Under the pieces are notes generated by a model, which was not told the origin of the DNA, ran no database searches, and worked only from the letters and a program-made list of their open reading frames with translations. A program made the position numbers and the translations under genes. From positions 186,001 to 250,000 of the forward strand of contig NZ_SODP01000004.1 of assembly GCF_004365355.1 (NCBI RefSeq): 64,000 nucleotides of DNA, read 5' to 3'. The DNA is from Kribbella pratensis (GTDB lineage: Bacteria; Actinomycetota; Actinomycetes; Propionibacteriales; Kribbellaceae). Positions 17,183 through 25,427 of the stretch are shown here, in pieces. Position 1 is the stretch's first letter, and the number at the start of each line of letters is the position of its first letter.

Positions 17183-18447
17183 GCCTGCACGAGCGCGGCA
17201 GCCTCCACCTGGTCGCGGTGCAACGCAATGGCGTCCGTCGGCCCGAGCGGGGTATCCACATGCACGTTGGCCAGTCCCAGCCGGCGCTGCAGCGGTCCCT
17301 GCTCCATTCGCACGGATTGCGTCTTGTGGTGCAGCACGATCGACGTACGGCGACTCACCCAGCCTCGCGTGGTGACCATGACCTGGTCGTCCACGCCGTA
17401 CGTCAGGTAGCGCCAGCCGATCGGACGCAGCCACTTGGCCCGCTCCGGCGCCACGTGCATCTGGATACCGGCCAGATCGAATCCAGGCAGCACCCGGGAG
17501 AGCACGTAGGCCACCTCGGTACGCTCACCCACCGGCAGCAACTGCGCGCCCTCGTGGTCGTTGTCACCGTCGTCCTTCTGACCAGCCACGCCCGCGATGT
17601 CCAGCTCGACCCGCGCCCAGCCGATCAGCCGCCAGATCACCGGCTCGGTGATCAGCAGGCCCTGCACCCGCCCCGGCGGGATCGTCTGCCGCTGTACGTC
17701 GAACAGCCCACGCTTGGTCCGCAGACCGTGGCTGGTGTCGGACAGGGTGAATCCGTGGTTGCCGACGACCTGCTTCCAGATCGGCTGCACCACACCGAGC
17801 AGCAGCGGCAGACCGGCGAACAGACCGATGTGGAAGTTCAGCACCATGGTCGCGACGATCAGCCAGATCAGTGCGCCGGCACTACCCACGACGGTCGACG
17901 ACAGCAGGGTCGCACCGAGCAGGCGGGTGGTCGGGACAGTGAGCAGCGGCGGAGCCTCGGCCTGTTGCTCGCTCTCCTGCTGCTCAGCGGCCTGCTGGCC
18001 CTTCGCACGGACGAGCAGCGTCGTACGGAGCTCCTGCGCCTCGTCGTACCTGAAGTAGCTCAGCCTGCCGTCGCTCTTGCCGCCCCCGGCCACATCCATC
18101 CGCAGCTCGGCCATGCCGAACAGCCGCGCCACGAACGGCTGCGCGACGTCGATCGCCTGGATCCGGTCGAACCGGATGATCCTGGTACGCCGGAACAGGA
18201 AGCCGCTGTCCACGCGGACCGCATCGCCGGTGAGCTGCCACTTGGTGAACCACCAGGACAGTGCGCCGAGAGCGATGCCCCCGACCAGGACGGCGGCCAG
18301 GCCGATGCCGGCGAACGTCAGGTTCTGCCGCAGACCCTCGTTGTTGACCAGCGCGACGGCCGCGACGACGAAGTACCCCCAGCCCTTGACGAACGGGGTC
18401 AGTGGGTGGAGCCGCTGCCCTACCACCTCAGCGGTTTGCTGTGTCAT
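17047..18447 (-). CDS. PH-domain (YdbT-like, bPH2) membrane protein
   Basis: 466 aa. It has paired hydrophobic segments near residues 20–65 and again near 180–215, and three repeats of the bPH2 pattern: after the first pair (RRTRIIRFDRIQAIDVAQPFVARLFGMAELRMD), in the middle (DVQRQTIPPGRVQGLLITEPVIWRLIGWARVELD), and at the end (RRTSIVLHHKTQSVRMEQGPLQRRLGLANVHVD). The proline/serine-rich tail is disordered. I prefer ATG 18447, which has AGGA upstream, to GTG 18471. The partner YdbS-like gene lies just upstream. In Bacillus, YdbS/YdbT act in resistance to cell-surface stress. The last 136 bp overlap the methyltransferase gene on the other strand. Confidence 0.87.
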   Translation of the reverse strand: MTQQTAEVVGQRLHPLTPFVKGWGYFVVAAVALVNNEGLRQNLTFAGIGLAAVLVGGIALGALSWWFTKWQLTGDAVRVDSGFLFRRTRIIRFDRIQAIDVAQPFVARLFGMAELRMDVAGGGKSDGRLSYFRYDEAQELRTTLLVRAKGQQAAEQQESEQQAEAPPLLTVPTTRLLGATLLSSTVVGSAGALIWLIVATMVLNFHIGLFAGLPLLLGVVQPIWKQVVGNHGFTLSDTSHGLRTKRGLFDVQRQTIPPGRVQGLLITEPVIWRLIGWARVELDIAGVAGQKDDGDNDHEGAQLLPVGERTEVAYVLSRVLPGFDLAGIQMHVAPERAKWLRPIGWRYLTYGVDDQVMVTTRGWVSRRTSIVLHHKTQSVRMEQGPLQRRLGLANVHVDTPLGPTDAIALHRDQVEAAALVQAQADRAREARRTVSAPFAVQTQPNPPRPDGSSSSAASPAEDSSDR

Positions 18448-18458
18448 CGGTTCCTGGG

Positions 18459-18947
18459 TCACAGGCCCCACGCCTGCGCCTGACCGAGAGCGGACAGCCG
18501 GTCACGCAACCGACCGGCCTCGTCGGGGTGCAGCCCCGGGATCTTCGCGTCAGTCGCCGGCGTGGCGGTGTGCAGCTCCACGGTGGCCATCCCGTACGCA
18601 CGCTCCAGCGGGCCGGCCGTCACGTCGACGAACTGCATCCGGCCGTACGGCACGACAACCAGCTCGCGGAACATGATCCCGTGGCTGACCAGCAGCTCGT
18701 CCTCGCGTTCGGCGTACCTCCAGGACCGCTGGTTGCGCCCGATCAGGATCCACGCCCAGGCGAGCGCGAGCGCGATCACCACCACCGCGAGCACGCCGTA
18801 CAGCCAGCCCAGCGTCAGTCCGAGCGCGAGCAGCGCGACGATCGCAGCCAGTCCCGCCACGATCGACGCGTTCAGCCGACGGAGCGTCGCCAGCTTGGGC
18901 GAGACCCGCGTCCAACTGACATCCGAGGGTGCGAAGAGGTCATCCAC
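18459..18947 (-). CDS. PH-domain (YdbS-like, bPH2) membrane protein
   Basis: 162 aa with two membrane segments (about residues 28–70) and one bPH2 module, ending in the family pattern [35 protein letters not shown]. It pairs with the longer YdbT-like protein whose start lies 11 bp past its stop. The start is GTG 18947. The divergent nuoD-like gene starts only 26 bp away, so both promoters must overlap coding sequence or act through very short leaders. Confidence 0.88.
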   Translation of the reverse strand: MDDLFAPSDVSWTRVSPKLATLRRLNASIVAGLAAIVALLALGLTLGWLYGVLAVVVIALALAWAWILIGRNQRSWRYAEREDELLVSHGIMFRELVVVPYGRMQFVDVTAGPLERAYGMATVELHTATPATDAKIPGLHPDEAGRLRDRLSALGQAQAWGL

Positions 18948-18973
18948 GTACCCAGCCTGTCACGATAGGGGGC

Positions 18974-20167
18974 ATGAGCACGGAAAGAGTCGTCGGAGTC
19001 GGGACCGGAGCTGCCGGATTCGACCCTGCTTATGAGCGTGGTGGAGCCGGATCGGACCTGCCGACCACCGACATGGTGCTCAACATCGGTCCGCAGCACC
19101 CGGCCACCCACGGGGTACTGCGGTTGCGGCTCACGCTCGACGGCGAACGGATCGTGAGCTGCGAGCCGATCATCGGCTACATGCACCGCGGCGCCGAGAA
19201 GCTGTTCGAGGTCCGCGACTACCGGCAGATCATCGTGCTGGCGAACCGGCACGACTGGCTGTCGGCGTTCGCGAACGAACTCGGCGTCGTGATCGCGGTC
19301 GAGCGGATGATGGGACTCGAGGTGCCGGACCGGGCGGTCTGGCTGCGGACCCTGCTGGCGGAGCTGAACCGGGTGCTGAACCACCTGATGTTCCTCGGCT
19401 CGTACCCGCTCGAGCTCGGCGCGATCACGCCGGTGTTCTACGCGTTCCGCGAGCGCGAGACGATCCAGGCGGTGATGGAGGAGCTGTCCGGCGGCCGGAT
19501 GCACTACATGTTCAACCGGGTCGGCGGACTCAAGGAGGACCTCCCGTACGGCTGGCTCGGTCGCGCGGCCGCCGCCTCCGCCGCGGTCCGCAAGCGCCTG
19601 CCCGATATCGAGGAGATCATCCTCGGCAACGAGATCTTCCGGGCCCGCACGATCGGCATCGGCAAACTCGCCCCCGAGCTCATCGCGCAGTACGGCGTCT
19701 CCGGCCCGATCGCCCGCGCGTCAGGTGTCGACGCCGACCTCCGCCGCGACGAGCCCTACCTCGCGTACGGCGACCTGCAGGACGTACTCCGCGTGGTCAC
19801 CCGCCCCGAAGGCGACTGCTACGCGCGCTTCTCCGTGCTGCTCGAACAGGTGAAGGTCTCGCTCGACCTGGTCGACGCCTGCCTCGACAAGCTGTCTGCG
19901 ATGCCGGCCGGACCGGTGAACGTACGGCTGCCGAAGATCCTCAAGGTCCCGGAGGGCCAGACGTATGCCTGGACCGAGAGCCCGCTCGGCATCAACGGCT
20001 ACTACCTGGTCTCGCGCGGCGACAAGACGCCGTGGCGCTTGAAGCTCCGCTCGGCCAGCTTCAACAACATCTCCGCACTCCCGGCGCTGCTGCCCGGCAC
20101 GATGATCCCCGACATGATCGCGATCCTCGGCAGCATGTTCTTCGTCGTCGGCGATATCGACAAGTAG
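18974..20167 (+). CDS. Stand-alone NADH-quinone oxidoreductase subunit D paralogue (NuoD2-like)
   Basis: 397 aa, homologous over its whole length to NuoD/49-kDa. Conserved parts include [60 protein letters not shown] and the C-terminal GDIDK. Aligned without gaps to bovine NDUFS2, quinone-site His59 is kept (His46) and Arg85 is kept (Arg72), but Tyr108 is Trp95 and Asp160 is Glu147. No other nuo gene is nearby. ATG 18974 has an AGGGGG ribosome site. It may be an alternative complex I subunit or have left quinone chemistry altogether. Confidence 0.92.
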   Translation: MSTERVVGVGTGAAGFDPAYERGGAGSDLPTTDMVLNIGPQHPATHGVLRLRLTLDGERIVSCEPIIGYMHRGAEKLFEVRDYRQIIVLANRHDWLSAFANELGVVIAVERMMGLEVPDRAVWLRTLLAELNRVLNHLMFLGSYPLELGAITPVFYAFRERETIQAVMEELSGGRMHYMFNRVGGLKEDLPYGWLGRAAAASAAVRKRLPDIEEIILGNEIFRARTIGIGKLAPELIAQYGVSGPIARASGVDADLRRDEPYLAYGDLQDVLRVVTRPEGDCYARFSVLLEQVKVSLDLVDACLDKLSAMPAGPVNVRLPKILKVPEGQTYAWTESPLGINGYYLVSRGDKTPWRLKLRSASFNNISALPALLPGTMIPDMIAILGSMFFVVGDIDK

Positions 20168-20171
20168 CGCG

Positions 20172-20888
20172 TCAGAACTCGCGCCCGGCCACCGGCGGCC
20201 GGTGTGCGCCCGCGATCAGTTGCACGAGACTGGCGACCGGCAGCGGCTTGCCCGGGTCGGCGTGCCCGGCGGCGCGCTGCTTCGCCGTACTCGCCTTCGA
20301 CAGGTACGGCGTCACGTACGCCGCCGTCTCCGGCTCGAACCGCCAGCTCTCGCTCAGCGGACCGACGTCGACCACGTCGAACCCCAGCGTCTGGATCAGG
20401 GTCGTGGCTGCGGCCTTCGCGTCCGCGTCGTCGCCGGCGATCGGCAACGCACTGCGATCGGTCGCATCGGCGGGCCGGGCAAGCGTGACGATGTTCCGGG
20501 CGCTGATGTTGTTGAACGCCTTCACGGTGTGGGCCTCGGGCAAGTGTTCCTGCAACAGCTGCGCCGTCGTCACCAGCTCGCGGTCGAGCCGATCGATCCG
20601 GCCGTCGCGGTGCGGGTAGTAGTTCATCGTGTCCAGCACGACCTTGCCCGCGAACGGTTCGACCGGCAGTTCGGCGTACCGACCGAGCGGGATGGTCACG
20701 AGGACCCAGTCACCGGCACGGGCAGCCTCCTCGACGGTTGCGGCGCGGACGCCGAGGTCGCGGACCTTGTCGGCAAGGCTCTCCGGGCCGCGGGAGTTCG
20801 CCATCACCACGTCGAGGCCCGCGTCGACCGCGAGCCAGGCGACCACCGAGCCGATGTTCCCGCTGCCGATGATTCCGAGTGTCGACAT
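20172..20888 (-). CDS. NADPH:F420 reductase-like / NAD(P)-binding oxidoreductase
   Basis: 238 aa with an N-terminal Rossmann motif GIIGSGNIGSVVAWL and the Fno/COG2085 features NSRGPESL (residues 31–38, NADP phosphate region), VLDTMNYY near 86, and VKAFNNI near 122. The family includes F420-dependent NADP reductases, though many members are of unknown specificity. An FO synthase gene at the right end shows the strain makes F420. ATG 20888 follows a GGAGC site and lies 4 bp behind the inositol monophosphatase stop, indicating an operon. Confidence 0.78.
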   Translation of the reverse strand: MSTLGIIGSGNIGSVVAWLAVDAGLDVVMANSRGPESLADKVRDLGVRAATVEEAARAGDWVLVTIPLGRYAELPVEPFAGKVVLDTMNYYPHRDGRIDRLDRELVTTAQLLQEHLPEAHTVKAFNNISARNIVTLARPADATDRSALPIAGDDADAKAAATTLIQTLGFDVVDVGPLSESWRFEPETAAYVTPYLSKASTAKQRAAGHADPGKPLPVASLVQLIAGAHRPPVAGREF

Positions 20889-20892
20889 CGCC

Positions 20893-21675
20893 CTAGCTCC
20901 TTGCTGCCCTCAGCAATTCCTGTAGCGGTTCGCGGATGCCGTCGGCGACGGCGAACACGCCGCGGGACTCGGGCGCATGCTCGGTGCCGTCGAGATCGAG
21001 GACGGTGACGCCGGCCTCGCGGCAGATCGCCACGCCGGCCATCGTGTCCCACGGCTTGTTGGAGAACATGATCAGCGCGTCGAAGAACCCGTTCGCCGTC
21101 CAGGTGAGCGCGGTCGCCGCCGTACCGATCATCCGCAGCCGCTGCACGCGCGGGTACAGGCGCTGGGTGAGGGCGATTCGATCGGCGTTCACCGCGTCGG
21201 CATTCGGCCCGACGGCATAGTCGCCCACGGCAACCAATGCTTCGGTCAGGTCGGTGCACTCACTGCCCCGGATCGGCTTCCCGTTGCAGGTGGCACCGAG
21301 CCCCTCCGCGGCGACGTACGTCGTACCGAGTGCCGGGTGATCGATCACGCCGGCAACGGCCCGTCCTTCGTGGATCAGGCCGAGCGAGATCGCCCAGAGC
21401 GGTACGCCGTGGATGAAGTTGACCGTGCCGTCGACCGGGTCGAGGACCCAGCGCGTGCCGTCGGTCGCGCCGCCCTCCTCCTCGCCGAGCACCCCGATCT
21501 CCGGGGTCTCCCGCTCGAGAAACGCCCGCACCTCCCGCTCCACGGCGAAGTCCACCTCGGAGGCCATGTCCCGGTCCCCCTTGGACGTCAACTCCCCGAC
21601 CGCCTGCGATTGCGTCACCACCCGCCCCCGCGCCACCGCAGCCTCAGCAACCTTCAGCAACTTCGCAAGATCCAC
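20893..21675 (-). CDS. Inositol monophosphatase family protein
   Basis: 260 aa. The metal-dependent phosphatase motifs are all present: GEEEGG (about 69–74), WVLDPVDGTVNFIHG (about 81–95), and WDTMAGVAICREAG (about 214–227). This makes it an active member of the IMPase/SuhB group, acting on inositol-1-phosphate or related sugar phosphates such as histidinol phosphate. GTG 21675 gives a standard N-terminus. It is followed closely by the F420-reductase-like gene. Confidence 0.92.
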   Translation of the reverse strand: MDLAKLLKVAEAAVARGRVVTQSQAVGELTSKGDRDMASEVDFAVEREVRAFLERETPEIGVLGEEEGGATDGTRWVLDPVDGTVNFIHGVPLWAISLGLIHEGRAVAGVIDHPALGTTYVAAEGLGATCNGKPIRGSECTDLTEALVAVGDYAVGPNADAVNADRIALTQRLYPRVQRLRMIGTAATALTWTANGFFDALIMFSNKPWDTMAGVAICREAGVTVLDLDGTEHAPESRGVFAVADGIREPLQELLRAARS

Positions 21676-21722
21676 ACCCCGAACCTACGCGATGCACCCC
21701 ACCCCACCCCACCCGCAGACGT

Positions 21723-22115
21723 TCAGGCGGTGTCCAGGGCGCGGCGACGGCGCCACGCGGCGGCCGCGGCCAGGCCGCCGATCGCCAAGGCACCGACCGC
21801 CGCTGCCTGGCCGATCTTGATCGGGCAGCCCGAGGCGCAGTCGGGGATTGCGTATGGCTGGCCGGGGTTCAGTTCATGCGTTTCGTCGGCTGAGACGTAC
21901 GCCTCTGTGGCCGGGAACGGGAAGCCCTCCGGGTTCAGCAGCCGGTACCAGTACAGGTCGTCCCACGCTTTGCGCCGGCATGTCACGTTCACCGACGGCG
22001 ACTCGTACGGCGTCGGTCCCAGTTGCCCGATCGGCAAATGGTCCTCGTTGTAGACCGTGACATGGCCGTTCGGATCGTTCATCGTCACAGCCGGGTAGTT
22101 CGCATCGAGCCCCAT
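21723..22115 (-). CDS. Small protein with C-terminal membrane anchor, function unknown
   Basis: 130 aa from the ATG at 22115. The first 105 residues are polar and aromatic (AWDDLYWYRLLNPEGFPF) with three cysteines at about 54, 103 and 107. A C-terminal hydrophobic segment (AAAVGALAIGGLAAAAAW) followed by RRRR looks like a tail anchor or sorting-type end. No family is recognised. The start is uncertain, since the frame stays open upstream into the next gene. It could be co-transcribed with the coiled-coil gene 22 bp upstream. Confidence 0.5.
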   Translation of the reverse strand: MGLDANYPAVTMNDPNGHVTVYNEDHLPIGQLGPTPYESPSVNVTCRRKAWDDLYWYRLLNPEGFPFPATEAYVSADETHELNPGQPYAIPDCASGCPIKIGQAAAVGALAIGGLAAAAAWRRRRALDTA

Positions 22116-22137
22116 GACCGCAGTATGGGCGCAGGAC

Positions 22138-22578
22138 TCAGGATGCGGCCAGACCTCGGAGCCTGAGGTCCACGACGGTCGGCGCGTCGGCCTGGGAGTG
22201 CTTGTCGCCGGCGGCAACGACAGTGGCGACCTCTTCGTCGATCTTGTCCAGGCGCTGGTCGATCTTGTCCAGCCGGCGCTGCATCAGGTCGACGAACTCC
22301 GCGTTCTCGACCACGCGGGCGCTGGTGATCCGCGAGTACTCCTGCGCGACCTGCGCGCGCTCGTCCGAATGGGCCAGCCGCTCGACCAGCAACTGGTGGC
22401 GGAACAGGACAGCGCCGGCGATCGCGACCAGAGCTGCACCGACCGCGGCCGCCCGGAGAATCCAGGCATTCTGCGAGAAGAGCGCGACACTCACGCCCAG
22501 GCAGACAACGATCAGAGATGCGTTGGCAACGGTGAGAACGGTGGTCCTGGTTCGACGGCGGCTACCCCTTGACCCCAT
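22138..22578 (-). CDS. Small membrane protein with C-terminal coiled coil, function unknown
   Basis: 146 aa. A basic N-terminus is followed by two hydrophobic helices (about residues 13–58) and a charged helical part. That part contains a heptad-like duplication, RRLDKIDQRLDKIDEEV, near residue 110, which predicts a short coiled coil. I chose ATG 22578 because it lies 11 bp past the DUF3180 stop; further upstream the frame would overlap that gene. No family name can be given. Confidence 0.6.
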   Translation of the reverse strand: MGSRGSRRRTRTTVLTVANASLIVVCLGVSVALFSQNAWILRAAAVGAALVAIAGAVLFRHQLLVERLAHSDERAQVAQEYSRITSARVVENAEFVDLMQRRLDKIDQRLDKIDEEVATVVAAGDKHSQADAPTVVDLRLRGLAAS

Positions 22579-22589
22579 GGACCGACATG

Positions 22590-23111
22590 TTAGGGGGTCT
22601 CGTCGGGGTCCTCGGGAATGCGACACGCGCGTTCGAGCAACAATCCGGCCGTGACGACCAGCACAGAGATCACCGCCGCCGCAGCGGCCATGATCACACG
22701 GTTACGAGGACCGGAAGAGCCCATCGCTTGCAGGAACCTTAACGCGAACCCTGCGTAAACCCCGGTACACAACGCGCCGACGAAAGCGCTGGCCTTCCCG
22801 ATCATCAACAGGAACACCGCACGGGACGGTTCCATCCGCTCCCGGCGGACCTGGATCCGCTGGTGGGTGTTGCGGGCGGCGGCGAACAGCAGCGCGGCCA
22901 GGAAGGCCCAGGCGATCAGCGTCAGCCACGACACCGCCGGCGCGACCCCGCCGCCGGACTCGATCGCCTGCACCACCGTGACGCCGATCGCGAGCCCGAG
23001 GACGGCGATCGCGATCAGCAGCCGGCGTGACGTCGGCCGCACCGAGCCCGGACGTGGCGGCTCCTGCTTGTCCCGGGGTGCCTGCCCCGGCTCGGGACCG
23101 CCGGACACCAC
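22590..23111 (-). CDS. DUF3180 membrane protein
   Basis: 173 aa with four membrane helices and a conserved cluster RRERMEPSRAVFLLMIGKASAFVGALCTGVYAGF, typical of DUF3180, the actinobacterial protein found immediately after folK. The start GTG at 23111 overlaps the folK TAG by one base. Its role is unknown; its fixed place at the end of the folate operon is the main clue. Confidence 0.88.
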   Translation of the reverse strand: MVSGGPEPGQAPRDKQEPPRPGSVRPTSRRLLIAIAVLGLAIGVTVVQAIESGGGVAPAVSWLTLIAWAFLAALLFAAARNTHQRIQVRRERMEPSRAVFLLMIGKASAFVGALCTGVYAGFALRFLQAMGSSGPRNRVIMAAAAAVISVLVVTAGLLLERACRIPEDPDETP

Positions 23112-23668
23112 TACTGCAGCTCTATGTCGAGCTTGGTCACGCCGTCGGTCCCGACCTTGGCCAGCAGCTCGGAGACCGGGCCGTGGCCCGGCAGGACGGC
23201 GTCCCGCTCGATGTCGAGCCAGGGCGCGAGCACGAACGCCCGCTCGTGCGCCCGCGGGTGCGGGATCGTCAGCTCCTCGGTCTCGATCGTCTTCTGCCCG
23301 TAGGTGATCAGGTCGACGTCGAGGGTCCGCGGCGCGCCCGGCACGCTGCGCTCCCGGCCGAACGCCTGCTCGATCGCCTGGGCGCGCTCGAGCAGCAGGT
23401 CGACGGCCAGCGTGGTGTCGGCGAGCAGGACGATGTTCAGGTACGGGCCGGACTCCTCCGGGCCGCCGATCGGCTGGGTCTCGTACACCGGCGAGACCTC
23501 GACCACGACGACGTCCGGGGTGTCCCGCAGCGCATCAACCGCGCCCTGCAGGTTCGCCTCACGGTCGCCGAGGTTGCTGCCGAGCGACAGGATCAGCTGG
23601 CGGATCGGCTTCAGACCACCGCTCAGGGTGTCCGCGTCGATGACGTGGGGACTAGGGGTCTCAGTCAC
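23111..23668 (-). CDS. folK: 2-amino-4-hydroxy-6-hydroxymethyldihydropteridine pyrophosphokinase
   Basis: 185 aa. HPPK activates the pterin for condensation with p-aminobenzoate. The motifs LSLGSNLGDREANL (about 27–40), ERAQAIEQAFGRER, and the signature TLDVDLITYG with PHPRAHERAFVL are intact. ATG 23668 overlaps the folB stop by 4 bp, and the next gene overlaps its own stop, so this is a tightly coupled folate operon. Confidence 0.95.
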   Translation of the reverse strand: MTETPSPHVIDADTLSGGLKPIRQLILSLGSNLGDREANLQGAVDALRDTPDVVVVEVSPVYETQPIGGPEESGPYLNIVLLADTTLAVDLLLERAQAIEQAFGRERSVPGAPRTLDVDLITYGQKTIETEELTIPHPRAHERAFVLAPWLDIERDAVLPGHGPVSELLAKVGTDGVTKLDIELQ

Positions 23669-24057
23669 GAGGATTCTCCGGCTCTGCGCTGCACGGTCAG
23701 GACAACGTCGTCGAACGGCACCGAGATCGGCGCCGAGGGTTTGTGGATGGTGACCGCCGTCGCTGTCACCCGCTTGTCGGCGAGGCAGAGATCGGCGATG
23801 CGCTGGGCGAGGGTCTCGATCAGATCCACCGGGTCGGTCTCGATCGCCCGGTGCACCTGCTCGGCCACCACCCCGTAGTTCACAGTGTCGGCCAGGTCGT
23901 CGGAGGCCGCGGCGGACCGGGTGTCCAGCTCCAGCCGGACGTCCACGACGAACTCCTGCCCGTCGGCCCGCTCGTGCTCGAACACCCCGTGACGCCCGAA
24001 ACCACGGATGCCCCGGATCTCGATCACATCAGGAGGAAATACAACGGGACCGCTCAT
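23665..24057 (-). CDS. folB: Dihydroneopterin aldolase
   Basis: 130 aa. It cleaves dihydroneopterin to the hydroxymethyl pterin used by FolK. Family hallmarks are the N-terminal IRGIRGFGRHGVFEHER, the DTVNYGVVAEQV stretch near 60, and LIETLAQRIADLCL followed by TIHKPSAPI. The ATG at 24057 overlaps the stop of the SnoaL-like gene by ATGA; longer versions would run into that gene. Confidence 0.94.
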   Translation of the reverse strand: MSGPVVFPPDVIEIRGIRGFGRHGVFEHERADGQEFVVDVRLELDTRSAAASDDLADTVNYGVVAEQVHRAIETDPVDLIETLAQRIADLCLADKRVTATAVTIHKPSAPISVPFDDVVLTVQRRAGESS

Positions 24058-24530
24058 TCCGCCTCCTCCTGTCGGCCCCCAGACGACGACAGTACCGGGG
24101 AGGCATGGTGGATCCACAACCGCCAGCCGGTGGAAGTTCGACGGAAAACGTTGGTGGCGAGCGCCTTGCCACCCGCGAAGCCGTCCTCGGGGGCACCCTC
24201 ACCCGAGGACAGGACATTCTCCGTACACGTGACGTATGCCACGTCTTCATCCACCCGGACCTGCACATCGGTCAGGAAGAACTGGATGTACGGCGTGTTC
24301 GCGAAGATCATCGCCCACGCCCGCATCATCTCGGCGTACCCGGAGATCGCCGCGTTGCCCGGGTGGATGCAGACCGGATCCGGCTCCGGCAGCCAGACGG
24401 CCGCCATCAGGTCCAGGTCGCCGGCCTCGAACGCGTTGTAGAACGCGGTGTTCGCATTCAGTACGACGTCCTCGACGGTGGCACCGCGCGCACCATCGCC
24501 ACCGGTGCCCTGCCGCGGTCCGTCCGTCAT
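24054..24530 (-). CDS. NTF2/SnoaL-like protein in the folate operon
   Basis: 158 aa. The central part (VLNANTAFYNAFEAGDLDLMAAVW … VCIHPGN … WAMIFANTPYIQFFLTDVQV … WRLWIHHASP) is a cone-shaped NTF2-like fold of the SnoaL-like/DUF3225 kind. Homologues are found between folP and folB in many actinobacteria. The fold often serves as a small-molecule pocket, but no catalytic residues can be assigned. I chose ATG 24530 for its ATGA overlap with the folP stop; ATG 24542 is the alternative. Confidence 0.82.
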   Translation of the reverse strand: MTDGPRQGTGGDGARGATVEDVVLNANTAFYNAFEAGDLDLMAAVWLPEPDPVCIHPGNAAISGYAEMMRAWAMIFANTPYIQFFLTDVQVRVDEDVAYVTCTENVLSSGEGAPEDGFAGGKALATNVFRRTSTGWRLWIHHASPVLSSSGGRQEEAE

Positions 24531-25384
24531 ACCGTTCCCCATCTCTTCGCCACTCTGACCGCGTCCGCGTTCGGTGCCACCGCGTGCGCCCTGACACACC
24601 AGGCACCCGCTGCGGCGGCCAGGGCGGTCACGGCCACGCTCGCGTCGTCTCGTCGTACGGCCGGTCTGGGTTCGCCGGTCTGCTCGTCGGCGAGCAGCCT
24701 ACCGAGGAACGTCTTCCGGGACGCACCGATCAGTAACGGTCTTTCCAGGACGGCGAATTCCCGCAGCCGGCGCAGGATCTCCCAGTTGTGGTTCGCGTTC
24801 TTGGCGAAACCGAGCCCCGGGTCGAGCGCGACCCGGTTCAGGTCGATGCCGGCCTGCCGCAGTACCTCGAGCCGCTCGCCCAGCTCGGCGATCACCTCGG
24901 CGACGACATCGTCGTACTCGGCCCGGTTCTGCATGTCGATCGAGTGCCCGCGCCAGTGCATGCACAGATACGGCGTTCTGCGCTCGGCCACCAGCGGGAG
25001 CATGTCCGGATCGGCCTGGCCGCCGGACACGTCGTTGATCATCGTGGCGCCCGCGTCGAGCATCAGCTCCGCGACGCCGGCCCGCATCGTGTCGACGGAG
25101 ATGATCGCGCCTTCGGCCGCGAGGGTCTCGATCACCGGGAGGACGCGGCGAATCTCCTCCTCGGGCGACGGCCGGACTGCGCCCGGCCGCGTCGACTCAC
25201 CGCCGACGTCCAGAAGATCGGCGCCTTCGGCCAGCAACTCACGTCCGTGCTTGATCGCCGCGGCCGGCTCGAACCACTCACCGCCGTCCGAGAACGAGTC
25301 CGGCGTCACGTTCACGACGCCCATGACGAGACACCGGTCGACCACCGGCAGCCCGTCCACGTGAACCCGCTCGAGATCCTTCAC
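24527..25384 (-). CDS. folP: Dihydropteroate synthase
   Basis: 285 aa. It joins the pterin to p-aminobenzoate and is the sulphonamide target. All family motifs are visible: MGVVNVTPDSFSDGG (about 21–35), DVGGESTRPGA (about 59–69), SVDTMRAGVAE, INDVSGG, and the C-terminal RVALDPGLGFAKN, LIGASRKTF and RAHAV. GTG 25384 begins VKDLERVHV. It is the first gene of the folP–folK transcription unit. Confidence 0.96.
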   Translation of the reverse strand: MKDLERVHVDGLPVVDRCLVMGVVNVTPDSFSDGGEWFEPAAAIKHGRELLAEGADLLDVGGESTRPGAVRPSPEEEIRRVLPVIETLAAEGAIISVDTMRAGVAELMLDAGATMINDVSGGQADPDMLPLVAERRTPYLCMHWRGHSIDMQNRAEYDDVVAEVIAELGERLEVLRQAGIDLNRVALDPGLGFAKNANHNWEILRRLREFAVLERPLLIGASRKTFLGRLLADEQTGEPRPAVRRDDASVAVTALAAAAGAWCVRAHAVAPNADAVRVAKRWGTV

Positions 25385-25427
25385 CAGACCACCGTAGTGG
25401 CCCGCACCCCCAGTCTGTCGCCTGGGC

